Source: Polymyxa betae (Eukaryota > Endomyxa > Phytomyxea > Plasmodiophorida > Plasmodiophoridae). Taken from it: 64,000 nucleotides of DNA. Location of the stretch: positions 1-64,000 of the forward strand of contig RBZT01000861.1 in NCBI GenBank assembly GCA_003693705.1, read 5' to 3'. The notes beneath the pieces were generated by a model. The model saw only the letters and a program-made list of their open reading frames with translations, did no database searches and was not told where the DNA came from. This document shows, piece by piece, positions 9,975-19,404 of this stretch. How positions within the stretch are numbered: position 1 is the first letter of the stretch; every line of letters begins with the position of its first letter. The position numbers and the translations under genes were made by a program.

Positions 9975-10154
9975 TCGCTGCATCCGAATGTCGGCGAAAT
10001 CCATCCAGTGATGATGCTATAGACCTACTTTGTTCGGATTCCCTCAAAAAAAATCATCACCCAACATTCATCGTTATGAACGCATCGCTGAGGGGGGCGG
10101 GTACGGCATCAGGAACCCGTCTCGGAATTCGGCGTTTTCGCGAACAGCGGCATC

Positions 10155-11210
10155 ATGCGGGTCGCGATCGTCGGTGCCGGCCTGTGCGGATTAGCGACGG
10201 CTCGGGCGATCGCGCGTTCGTGTCCGTCCGCCGCCGTTCAGGTCTTCGAATCGGGCCCGGGCGAGGCGCGTACGGCGGCGCGCTCGTTCCGGCGCCATGG
10301 CACCCGAATCCTGCTCAGCTCCGGGTCGCGAGCCGCCCTCCAGCAGCTCGGCATCGATCCGCCCCCGTCGAACGACCCGCCCCGGCATCTCGTGTACTAC
10401 GATCATGCAGGCTCGCGGCCGCTCTATACGGTTCAAGCGCCGTCCCTGGACGCCGTCTGGCTTCGTCGCCAGCTGCTCACCACCGAGGTCCAGTACGGCG
10501 CCGACGTCGCCGACCCGCAACAGCTGCTGGATGCGTTCGACGTCGTGATTGGCTGCGATGGACGTCGATCGGTTCTGCGCTCTGCTGCGGCTGACGTCAT
10601 CGCCGAGCAGACGGAACGGGACCTCGGTCTGCGCCGGATCACGCTCGACGTCCCGCTGGCGGCGTTCGCGGCCGCCCAGCACCACGACCTGGCATTCGTC
10701 GGACAGCGCTCGATCGCCATCGTCGCGCGATACGGAGATCGACTGCGGGCGTCGCTGGTGACACCCAGCGACGTTGACAACGACGACCTGATCGCGGCGT
10801 ATCGTCGCATCACCCGCGATTGGCTGCATCCGGTTCGCGATCTCGTCGACCATCTCGACCCTGAATCGGTCGTTGATTGCGACGCGATTCGTGATCGGGA
10901 TGCGCCGCAGGTTCGATGCGGCGACGAGCGCGTCAAGGTCGCCTTGGCTGGCGAGGCATTGTGGTCGTTGGCGCCATACACCGGGCATGCTGCTGGCGTG
11001 GCATTGGCCGATGCCGCCGCTATCGGTAAAGTTCTGGCGACGGATGGCGCGGATCTGTCCAAGTACTGGCGCCACGTTCAAGATGCCGCAGCGCCCTTCA
11101 TCAACGAAGCTCGTGGAATGTCGCAGTTTATTCACAGCGACGATGTCGCCGATCGTCTCGTCGACCTGCAAAACAGACAACAGCAGCAATATGGCGCAGA
11201 TCACGAATAA
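10155..11210 (+). CDS. FAD-dependent monooxygenase-like protein, intronless
   Basis: This is a 351-residue single-exon frame. The N-terminal Rossmann motif is VAIVGAGLCGLATARAIA ending in an acidic FE (residues about 3-32). The DG fingerprint is VIGCDGRRSVLR (about 132-143). A GD-like motif, ALAGEALWSLAPYTGHAAG (about 263-281), has Glu in place of the usual Asp and lacks the usual AH. This layout belongs to group A flavin monooxygenases (UbiH/PHBH-like), which hydroxylate aromatic or polyprenyl substrates using NAD(P)H. The substrate is unknown. Being intronless and G+C-rich in an intron-dense window may indicate transfer or a retrocopy. Its stop is only 6 bp from the stop of the convergent OSGEPL1 gene. 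Confidence 0.75.
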   Translation: MRVAIVGAGLCGLATARAIARSCPSAAVQVFESGPGEARTAARSFRRHGTRILLSSGSRAALQQLGIDPPPSNDPPRHLVYYDHAGSRPLYTVQAPSLDAVWLRRQLLTTEVQYGADVADPQQLLDAFDVVIGCDGRRSVLRSAAADVIAEQTERDLGLRRITLDVPLAAFAAAQHHDLAFVGQRSIAIVARYGDRLRASLVTPSDVDNDDLIAAYRRITRDWLHPVRDLVDHLDPESVVDCDAIRDRDAPQVRCGDERVKVALAGEALWSLAPYTGHAAGVALADAAAIGKVLATDGADLSKYWRHVQDAAAPFINEARGMSQFIHSDDVADRLVDLQNRQQQQYGADHE

Positions 11211-11216
11211 ACATAT

Positions 11217-12769
11217 TTAGATTGTGGGAGTTGGCACCTCTGCTTTCGTGGCGGTATAGCATAAAGGCCATCTTTGTTGATAGCCAATCGTTAATGGATC
11301 GCGATGGCCCAGTTCGAACTTCATCTTTCCTGTGTAGGCGATCAAGGCGCCGTTATCGCCGCAGAACTGAGCCGGTGGGCAGACGAACTAAAAGGCAACA
11401 TCAATCGAGAGGAGAAACATTCAACATCGATAAAGCGGTTACGTGCAGATTATGCTCTTCGGCGACGGTTTTGATGCAATTCTGGATGGCGACGTTGCAA
11501 GCGACACCGCCGCCCAGAACGATACTCGTGAAGCCAGAATCGCTTCGCGCTTTCAGCGCACGTCTGAGCCTTGAACGTAGCTGACCGATGACCGATCGCT
11601 GGAAGGCGCAGGCGATATCAGCGACAACGTCCTTGGTTAAAGGCGCCGTCAATTGTTCGATCTCTCTGCGAACTGCGGCCTGAACGCGATCAGATTCGAT
11701 CCGGATGATCGCGGGCAATGCACCTTGAGCCCGGAGAACGAGAAGTTGCAATCAGTTCGGCGCAACATGGAGACTGGAAATTCGAAGTGATTCGGTCTGG
11801 TAGAGGCGGCCGCCGCCCTCTCCAAAGCACGACCAGCCGAACATCCGTTTTCCGGCTCGATGCCCAGCAGCCTCGCTACTTTATCATAGGCTTCTCCTAA
11901 CAAACCAATTTAGCAAAATAATTATTACAAAAAATAATGGATAATTAACAGGAATTTTGAAATTTGTTTTTTGGAAACCAACAATTGGACAGATAGCGTA
12001 CCAATAGCATCATCCATTGTGCTGCCTAAAAGCTCATATTGGCCGAGACCCTTCACGACGATCGCTTGTGTATGACCGCCCGATAATATCAGGCCCAGAT
12101 ACGGGAACTGCAAATCTGCATCAGGGCGTCAGATGTGTGAAGACACGAATGCGAAGGGCGATTTCGACCCTCTCTCAGGTGATGGTTGATCATCAGGTGC
12201 GCTTCCAGATGGTTGACGGCGACCAACGGAGCCGAGAACGCCTCGCAGATGCCCTTGGCGAATTCCAGACCCGCCTTCAGCAAAAATCTTTCATTAAAGA
12301 CCTTTAAAATGTACGAGCGTTCATACATGCAGACAGGGACCCAATCCAGGACCAGCAGCAACAGCAACGGCATCGAGGCTGAGGTCGCGATTTCGCTGCA
12401 AATGAAGCTGCTTGAGCATGCTGGAGAACAGAAGCGGAAGATTGACTTCGTGTTCTCTGGCGGCGAGAATCGGGACGACGCCGCCGTGCTCCCGAACCTA
12501 TCTCTGGTTAGGATTCGCAGGCTCGTCCAGTATCTGCATACCAAATCCCATTGTGATGCGGTCTTCGACCAAACAATCCGATCGTTGTCGATTAGAGCGA
12601 TCCCGCTTTCGTCACATGTACTTTCAATCCCTAAAATGTTCGCCAGAAAAGTTACTAAGAAGGCGATTGGCTCGAGATAGGCCATCATGATACCCAATAT
12701 ACGAAGCGTCCGCCTGGACAAGCATGCCTGCAATCTAGATGACCGCCGCCATCGGCCAAGGCATTGCAT
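11217..12769 (-). CDS. OSGEPL1: Mitochondrial tRNA threonylcarbamoyladenosine synthase (Qri7/OSGEPL1)
   Basis: This is a TsaD/Kae1-family ATPase that transfers the threonylcarbamoyl group to A37 of ANN-decoding tRNAs. ATG 12769 opens an Arg-rich presequence ([14 protein letters not shown]), which favours the mitochondrial Qri7 branch over cytosolic KEOPS Kae1. A 63-nt intron (12631-12693) joins RILG to [14 protein letters not shown]. Further exons give [51 protein letters not shown] (metal-binding His), [55 protein letters not shown] and, last, [17 protein letters not shown]. All hallmark motifs are present. Stop TAA is at 11217-11219. Confidence 0.88.
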
Positions 12770-13019
12770 TGTTCAAGCCCAGGAATAGATTACAGCGCGA
12801 CGAGCCTGGTGAAAAAATTGCCGAAGCCTCGATGCCGCCAACCCGAGAAGCGAGATATTGCCAGAAAACGACATTCGAGAGTTTTATTTGAATAAATCTT
12901 TCAAATTTCCAGCAATATATTGTTTTACAATTTCAATGGTTTTGTCTTTTTATGCAGAATTATACTGGTTGGATTTCCAGCGTTCGGTCAGCACTTGATG
13001 TGATGAGGCTGCAGCGTTA

Positions 13020-13038
13020 GGGGTCACCCCATGACCCC
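13020..13038. repeat. Short GC hairpin GGGGTCA-CCCCA-TGACCCC
   Basis: Perfect 7-bp arms around a 5-nt loop lie between the divergent OSGEPL1 and sideroflexin genes. A related TACCCC...GGGGTCA inversion occurs near 8170-8187. Confidence 0.6.
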
Positions 13039-13107
13039 ATGTTACGAGTATGAGGACATGAGCAGAGAGGCAGGCGGCCCCTCGATCCACTGCCAGCCGC
13101 TTACCCG

Positions 13108-13116
13108 TTAGGGTTT
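13108..13116. promoter_or_regulatory. Telo-box motif upstream of sideroflexin
   Basis: TTAGGGTTT (AAACCCTAA on the other strand) lies 70 bp before the sideroflexin start codon. The role is inferred from recurrence in other promoters here. Confidence 0.4.
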
Positions 13117-13185
13117 GTGCACAGCAGCACAGAGTCCAGATTAGGGGTTCCAGTGGTCATCTCGACCATCTCTCTCACTTCTCTA

Positions 13186-14454
13186 ATGGGGTGGTCGTCA
13201 ACGCCCGCCTTCGCCCTCGATTGCGATCGATATGACCAATCATCCTACCTTGGTCGAGGTCTGCCTTGTTGATCCGATCATCTTCGAATGCGAGGCTGAC
13301 CTTCGTTGTAGTGTTGAAATTCATCGATGTCACCCACCCCAGGAATCTGCTCGCCACCGATGACCAGGTCGCCGAATACAAATCCATCATCGACCATTTC
13401 CGCCGAACGGGCAAGGCGCCCGATGGAGTTTCCGACGACAACCTCTGGACGGCGCGCTCGGCTCTAGAATCTATCGTCCATCCCGATAATGGCAATCTGA
13501 TACCATTGCCTTTTCGGTCCTCCAGTTTTTCGTATCGAACTCAATCTGCTGAAAAATCTTCAGATTTTCTGCTTTTGTTCCCGTCAATCTTCCAATATGT
13601 GTTGGGATGCTAACCGCCACCACAATCCCGTCGACCATATTTTGGCAATGGATCAATCAGTCGGTTGGCGTTGTTTTGATAGCCTGTATTAGTTGCTCTA
13701 AGCGCCTCGTTTTCAGTATAACGTCGCGGTGAATCACGCGAATCGAAATGCTTCGAACCCGATGTCGAACGAGCAGATTGCGAAAGCGTACTGTGGAGCT
13801 GTCGGTGTTTCATGCGGTTTATCGGTTGGCCTCAGTCAGGTGAGTCTCTTTGCTGCTTCGATGTAATCTATTGAACCCTGTTCAGATAGCGCAACGTGCC
13901 AATTTGGCGCTTTTCAGGCAGTTTGTTCCATTCATTGCTGTGGCCAGCGCCGGAGCATTCAATGTCATTCTAATGAGGTATAACGAATTGACAGAAGGCA
14001 TTGAAATCAAGGACGAAGAAGGCACCGTATTCGGAAAGGTATTGAGATAATATTGTTACTCTCGAATCTCGTTCTGATCGGAATTAGTCGCAAGCAGCAG
14101 GTCGCTCTGCTCTAACACAAGTGGCTTTAACACGAATTGCACTTCCGTACTGGGCGCTTTACTACACGTTTTCAGTCGTTTGACTTTGTTATTAGTGCTC
14201 CTATATTGATTATTCCACCCTTGATTATGAACGCATTGGCGAAGGCAAACAAAATTCCCACTGGTCGTTTGGGTCGCCTGTTTGTCGAAACGAGCGTTAT
14301 CACCGCATGTCTAGCGATGGCTGTCCCGTTGGCAATCGGGCTATTCCCGCAGCATGGCAGAATCGACGCTGCGGATGTTGAGAAGGACTTCCAAGGGCAT
14401 CGCGATAAGAAAGGCAATCCAGTCATGCGGTTCATCTACAACAAAGGCCTGTAA
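13186..14454 (+). CDS. SFXN: Sideroflexin (mitochondrial inner-membrane amino-acid carrier)
   Basis: Sideroflexins carry serine or other small amino acids into mitochondria for one-carbon metabolism. Seven exons were resolved: 13186-13258, 13312-13516, 13564-13663, 13717-13839, 13886-14038, 14088-14146 and 14196-14454. They give 323 residues, the normal family length. Signature segments are DRYDQSSYLGR, FIDVTHPRNLLATDDQ, VHPDNGNLIPLPFRFSAFVP, FWQWINQSYNVAVNHANRN, QFVPFIAVASAGAFNVILMR and a C-terminal GHRDKKGNPVMRFIYNKGL. The HPDTGE motif of animals is HPDNGN here. All six introns are 46-53 nt. The start ATG 13186 gives MGWSSTPAFALDC before the conserved block. Confidence 0.92.
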
Positions 14455-14497
14455 AGCGCCCAGCACTACTTTTTCTGATAAACATGGCGAGTTCTAA

Positions 14498-15238
14498 CTA
14501 ATCTGAGAAACACCGAGTTGATGAGCTGAGGGCGGCAGCCGCGACATTGATTTCAAAGTAGATATCCGCGATCTGGGCTCCATACAATGGCAATAAGGAA
14601 TGATCTACCATTGTGCATCATTCTATCTGCTACTCATATCCATTACTTTTGCCATTACCGATCTTGACCAGTCCCTGCCTCTGCAAATTGATCCGGTCAC
14701 TGAGAATACACATGAAGAATAACAATCTCTCACTCTCAACCGGGTTCGACATGGCGATTGCATTTGAAAGAATATTGAGTTTAAACAGAGCAAAATGCTC
14801 GATTTCGAACAACGATGCATTTAGGATGTACGCCTCCGGTGGCAGATACGGCTTTAAACGAGAAAGGAGGCTAATAACTGCTAACATTCAACAGATTCGC
14901 ATTAGAATGTGATACGAATAAGGTTGGAATACGCCAGAGATAAGAGAATAGATGGTGTAGTAATCATGACCCATATAACAGATCTGATTTTACTGGCCAG
15001 AATCTACATAGCCTTTAAGCCAGCATCACCCCCTCTCATACCCAGCCAATGGAATGACGAGTTCTAACGACCAGTTACGTATTCCTAATAACCAACGAAT
15101 ATGGACGATTTCATCGAGAGCGCTTGCGGATTGCAACGGTTTAGACACCAAGCTACCTAAGACGACGCAACTGACATTTTGGTCATGCCGCCATCTGGCA
15201 GTACCCGTCATCCCGTCCGTACCCGAATCTGCCCCCAT
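14498..15238 (-). CDS. Uncharacterised multi-exon protein
   Basis: Well-formed coding segments lie on the minus strand but I do not recognise the family. An upstream exon reads SLVSKPLQSASALDEIVHIR and WLLGIRNWSLELVIPLAG. A central exon reads ISLLSRLKPYLPPEAYILN, FEIEHFALFKLNILSNAIA and NPVESERLLFFMCILSDRIN. The last exon reads GAQIADIYFEINVAAAALS and stops at 14498-14500. The composition is helical and soluble. The junction between the first two exons could not be fixed, and one linking frame carries an in-frame TGA, so the start is uncertain. It may begin inside the promoter it shares with the divergent MRG15-like gene. Confidence 0.4.
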
Positions 15239-15310
15239 ACTGGCCCCCGAGATCGGGGAGGCGAGACGATTGCGCGGAGTTTGAACTTAGGCGATTGCGC
15301 ACCACCTCCG

Positions 15311-15352
15311 GTTGTGTTGTTGTGTTTGTTGTTGTTGGTTGGTTGGTTGTGG
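15311..15352. repeat. GTTG/GGTT low-complexity tract in the MRG15 5' region
   Basis: Runs of GTT, GTTG and GGTT span about 42 bp starting 70 bp before the MRG15 start codon, followed by a CGAC-repeat (CGACCGACCGACGA). Confidence 0.6.
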
Positions 15353-15381
15353 TGACCGTCGACCGACCGACGAGTAGCGTC

Positions 15382-16541
15382 ATGGCAACGCCCGAGTATG
15401 AGGAGAACGAAGAAGTACTGGCCCATCGTATGTTGGCCGGCGCTAGATTGCCGCCGTCCCTGCCTAACGATTGATAGATGGTCCGTGTATTTATGCTGCC
15501 AAGATCGTGAAGATCGCCCCGGCCGAAGAAAACCCGGAAGAATTCCAGTATCGGGTGCATTATCTGAAATGGAATAAATCGTAATCCGATGGCTGAGCTT
15601 GTTTGCTGATCGTTGATATTTGACGGGGCCTAGATGGGACGAATGGGTTCGTGGCGATCGGCTGATGAAGAAGACCGAGGACAACATGAAGAAGATGGAT
15701 GAGGTCAAGAAACAGGTTGAAGAGGTGCTGAAAACCGGCAAGAGCCGCAAACCGAGCACAAAGAAAAGGAGGATATCGACTGAGCCGGGAATAGAGAAAC
15801 CCGACCTCAAAAAAGACGAAGTAACTTTTCTGATTTTCAGGATTTTGTAATTTGAATTTTCTGTACTGTAATCGCTTCACGAAAACATTTCTGATGGCAG
15901 CGTAGATCGCCCAGCTATCAATGCCAGCTAGCTTAAAGGCGGCTTTAATCGCTGATTGGGAGGCCATCTGCAAAAACAAGCTGCTCATCGATGTTCCCGT
16001 TAAACCCAATATTGATTCCATTATCGATGATTACATCGTTTCCAAGGTCGTCTCTGCTGTCTTCTTCCCATCATCCCAGCTGACCTTGCTGTTTAGCCAC
16101 GTTCGGCTGAAGATCAGAAAGAAGTCGTTGATGTCATGAATGGACTTCGCGTCTATTTCGAGAGGTCGTTGGCTACCAGACTTCTGTATGACTATGAGAG
16201 ACCACAGTTCAATCGGGTCAGTACGGAGCATGGGACGATGCCGCTCTCGAGCTTGTATGGCGTCCAGCATCTGCTACGGTTATTCGTGTTGTTGCCAACG
16301 TTAATGGTGCATTCCGATATGGACGTGGAACACACTCAAAAGCTGATCTCGAAGATCTCGCCTTTGTTAAAGTCTCGATCGAAATTCGTTGCATACTGAG
16401 AGAACTAATATGATTCTGTATAGGTATATAGCCAAGAATCTACCGTCAATGGATTCGAAGAAGTATATCCCGATGTCCAGCGAATATTTGGAGGAATTAC
16501 GCGGTGATAGCCACGCCGATGCCGACGATAAAGAATCCTGA
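15382..16541 (+). CDS. MRG15: MRG15/Eaf3-like chromodomain protein
   Basis: This nuclear subunit of NuA4-type acetyltransferase and Sin3-type deacetylase complexes binds methylated H3K36. Exons join to give a chromo barrel, EEVLAHHGPCIYAAKIVKI, RVHYLKWNKSWDEW and VRGDRLMKKTEDN (residues about 8-65), then a basic Lys-rich linker (KSRKPSTKKRRIS). The C-terminal MRG domain reads MPASLKAALIADWEAICKNK, VDVMNGLRVYFERSLATRLL, YDYERPQFNRV and YGVQHLLRLFVLLPTL. The aromatic cage positions of the chromodomain (Y, W, W) are kept. Start ATG 15382 is the first in the frame and stop TGA is at 16539-16541. Introns are about 50 nt, with CTAACG or similar before the acceptor. Confidence 0.9.
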
Positions 16542-16685
16542 AGGCGCTGCGTTGTGTGAAAAAGCTTAATCGCGCTTAAATACTTATTTCAATGGATCTA
16601 TAACACGATCTGAGTTTATAATACGTTTTATCCCTCTATAATCATGAGCGTTTTCTCTTAGACAATTTCGTACCAGAACTCTGTC

Positions 16686-16944
16686 CTATGCTTCTGGCGT
16701 TAACGTTCTTCTTTCGTATAGAGGTTGCAGATCGGCTTCATTTTTTGATAGAATGTGGCTTGCGTAGTCTCAAATTCTTGAACGATGTTTACCAGGAATT
16801 TCCAGCTTATTTCAATTGCCGTACTGCGATCTTACCTCGACGGCACCAACGGTCGAGGCCGACGAATCGCTTCGTTGGAGCCGGTATAGGCTTCATCATG
16901 GAGTGATGCGTTTGGTCTTTGACGACGGCTAGCAGGACGCGCAT
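16686..16944 (-). CDS. Possible small two-exon gene, structure ambiguous
   Basis: A frame from ATG 16944 reads PIPAPTKRFVGLDRWCRR. With a 67-nt GTAAG...GAG intron it continues DYASHILSKNEADLQPLYER and stops at 16686-16688, giving about 62 residues. A second reading of the same DNA uses a shorter intron and another frame: SSWKFLVNIVQEFETTQATF ending at TAA 16700-16702. That reading looks equally protein-like but has no start codon. No family was recognised for either. Confidence 0.28.
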
Positions 16945-17081
16945 GAAGGCGAAAGTGAGTTTTATCGAGGTTTGCTAACAATAAATACAAAAGATCAATA
17001 AATAGATATCGCTCCGATTAGAGCAACGACCAAGTTTCTTGAAGATTTGAGTTCAGGACTAACACTGATATAGAATGTCAA

Positions 17082-17965
17082 TCAAATGGCGAATGCATTG
17101 GCAAGCCGTTTACGCTTCTGAATCAGAACAGCAGTCCTGACGATTTCTTCGTCGATCTTGCTTGCTGCAACCGATGCTTTACAAACAACAACTAATGTTG
17201 ACCTGTCAACTGCAAGCAGAACAACTCGAACGTTCTGATTATGTAAACTGATGTGAACCGGCTGATCTCGTTGTGCATTCACTAAACAGATGTCAACGGT
17301 AAATCCTTCCTATCTATAAAACGTCATACTGATGTCAGAAGCGGCACCGAGAAGCGCCTCTAAATTTGCCACCACCTAGCTGGAAATGATTCGCGATTCT
17401 TCAAAGCGACAACAAAGACATACTCCGACTCGATCGATCTCATGTGTTGAATAGAGTAGAGTATCTCCAGAGACTATTAAGCCAAGCAGGACGCCATTCA
17501 CCAGTGTTAGCATATCAAGCGCTGGACGAATCGAGCTGCGAATCGAGTCGCTGATACGATGATTGAATCCGCTAAAATCTTTCAGATTGGCGCTGATCTG
17601 AACTAATTGGGACGAATATTGCTGAACGAACGAGTTTAGAATCTCCAGCGCTAAAATACGACCAAATATCGGGCCCTATGGTGCTAATATCAGCAAATAC
17701 AAACAGGCAGTTGGAGGCTGTTTCTAACATCTGATTTATCATAGAACAATGAGCATGATACTTTGCATTTAGCATCGGAATGGATCGCCACAGAGACGTT
17801 CTTCAGCTCGATCAGCGAGACCGGATACCCAGTACGAATCACCGACGACTTCAACATGGCCGTGATCAGACCGCCCAGGAGTCGAGGCTGGGGCAAGGTC
17901 GCTGTGAAATCCTTGGCGAACAAGACAATCCCTGACGACGACACGATCAGGAGATTCCGCAGCAT
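17082..17965 (-). CDS. Longin-like protein of unknown function
   Basis: Five exons splice cleanly to roughly 240-260 residues. The N-terminus MLRNLLIVSSSGIVLFAKDF is a textbook longin-type start, with hydrophobic strands and a small-residue turn. It is followed by PQPRLLGGLITAML, YPVSLIELKNVSVAI, FGRILALEILNSFVQQYSSQ, LKDFSGFNHRISDSI and LTLVNGVLLGLIVSGDTLLY. A second alpha/beta segment, ISLHNQNVRVVLLAVDRST and LVVVCKASVAASKIDEEIV, follows. Such folds serve as platforms in trafficking complexes (AP, TRAPP and Mon1-type assemblies). I infer membrane traffic but could not name the family. ATG 17965 begins the conserved strand and the stop is TGA 17082-17084. A telo-box lies 132-147 bp upstream. 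Confidence 0.65.
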
Positions 17966-18640
17966 CGTCACACGATGCCTTTGCTTAAAGGAGATTGTCG
18001 ATAGCACCTAGCTAAGGGCGTCCTTTACAGCTGTTTCGTGTTTGACAGATTCCGGGCCAAGGGCGCAACCCGGCTTTGGGGCGATGGGGTCGCATCAACC
18101 CTAAAACCCTAATCGAGCTCGTGTTGTTTAAAGCCTGATTTGAGCGAATGGCGCTTTGAAAGGATATCAAACACATAGCTGCACTATACATTGATTCTGA
18201 TCGGTCCCGTCTCTAAACTCGCGGTTTCTTTTTCAACAATGCATGTTTGTTACCTCTCCAGTTTGTTGCTCTCTCAAGCGGCTCTGTTCGTATCTTGCAT
18301 TATTTCATTATTGATGCATCGTCTGTAATGAAGTGAATGTCAATCAAGCAGAAAAAGATGCTGAAAACCAGAAGAGATCATAGAAGCGACGTTAGAGAAA
18401 ACCGGAATTCATGAATCAAGTCGAACCATGAAAGGAGCAGAAACGAAGGTCGGTGCCTTTCTCGTCGTTCAAAATCCATTAGAGCGCCATGCAGTCTGAA
18501 TGCTGATTATGGACAAATTCAGCGAAGTTAACAAAGAACCCAAACGGTACGAAAGCAGATTGTTATGATTCGATTGAAGCTCTAATAAGGAAATGTCTCT
18601 GTAATAGATTGATGCTTAGAGATTCATTAAGCAAGGGAGG
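17966..18640. other. Intergenic with telo-box, no gene recognised
   Basis: It contains AACCCTAAAACCCTAA at 18097-18112 near the longin-like gene start. The remainder is AT-rich and has no supported frame. Confidence 0.5.
18097..18112. promoter_or_regulatory. Double telo-box motif
   Basis: AACCCTAAAACCCTAA lies 132 bp upstream of the longin-like start codon. It is the same motif found at 9957, 13108, 52721 and 53221. Confidence 0.45.
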
Positions 18641-19099
18641 TCATGGGCTGGCCGGCAAAATGGCGCCGGACGATGCCAAGAAATTCCGAATATCACGAAG
18701 CAGGCTCTTTTCCTGAATGGCGCCATTCTCCAAGATACAGAGAATCTCAATTGGCAGCGGTCGCGTCCCTGTATCCAGATCGCATAAACGTTCGGCGGCC
18801 AACCCGATCTCATTGCCGTACAGGACCAGGCGCACGGACGACGTCTTCTTGACGGGCGCATCCGAGACGGCTCGCGAACGTAGGTTTTCGATCGGTTCGT
18901 CGGCCCGAACGTCGAACGACCAGGTCTTCAGGTCCTGACCGGCGAACGCTGCAAACTGGACCCGGACCTTGGTATGGACGTCCTTAGGCTGCAGATAGAC
19001 CTTACCCCATTTCAGCTGGACGCAGACCGCCCTGCAAGGTGTCAGGCCCGGCTGTCGCTCACCGAACCCGAACGGGGTCCAGACATTATGGCCGCTCAT
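18641..19099 (-). CDS. Uncharacterised 152-residue intronless protein
   Basis: A single exon runs from ATG 19099 (MSGHNVWTPFGFGERQPG). The middle and end read VRVQFAAFAGQDLKTWSFDV, DEPIENLRSRAVSDAPVK, SVRLVLYGNEIGL and TRPLPIEILCIL. The spacing of strands around a helix is reminiscent of a ubiquitin-like beta-grasp, but no diagnostic motif is present. There is no signal peptide or membrane segment. Base composition is G+C-rich like other real genes nearby, which supports coding. Confidence 0.45.
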   Translation of the reverse strand: MSGHNVWTPFGFGERQPGLTPCRAVCVQLKWGKVYLQPKDVHTKVRVQFAAFAGQDLKTWSFDVRADEPIENLRSRAVSDAPVKKTSSVRLVLYGNEIGLAAERLCDLDTGTRPLPIEILCILENGAIQEKSLLRDIRNFLASSGAILPASP

Positions 19100-19404
19100 A
19101 GTCGGATCTGGGCCGGGGGGCAGTACGCCCTGCTGCGATCAAGAAATATCTCAGCCTGGTCCCGATGGATTATTACTCAATCGGGAACTGTTACACGGTC
19201 CGATCCAGAAATTTCTCGAATATCAACTCGGTTGTAGTTCATGGTCCGAGTTGCGAGACCGATTTGGCGTGATGAAAGTGTTGTTATTGCAGCAAATCGT
19301 GATGGACGGAGGACTCGAGATTGTAGACTTTGAAGGGGTGAATTAATTGTGTTTGTTGGGCAACCCAATGTCATCTCGTGTTTATTATGCTTTACGGCTT
19401 GCGC

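Noticed and set aside
10191-11204. Long open frame on the minus strand (337 codons) antisense to the FAD monooxygenase
   Set aside because: It mirrors the G+C-rich codon bias of the real gene, has no recognisable motif, and the sense frame has a full flavin fold.
15208-15810. 200-codon minus-strand frame overlapping the MRG15 exons
   Set aside because: It crosses the chromodomain exons and introns in antisense and resembles no protein; the plus-strand model is complete.
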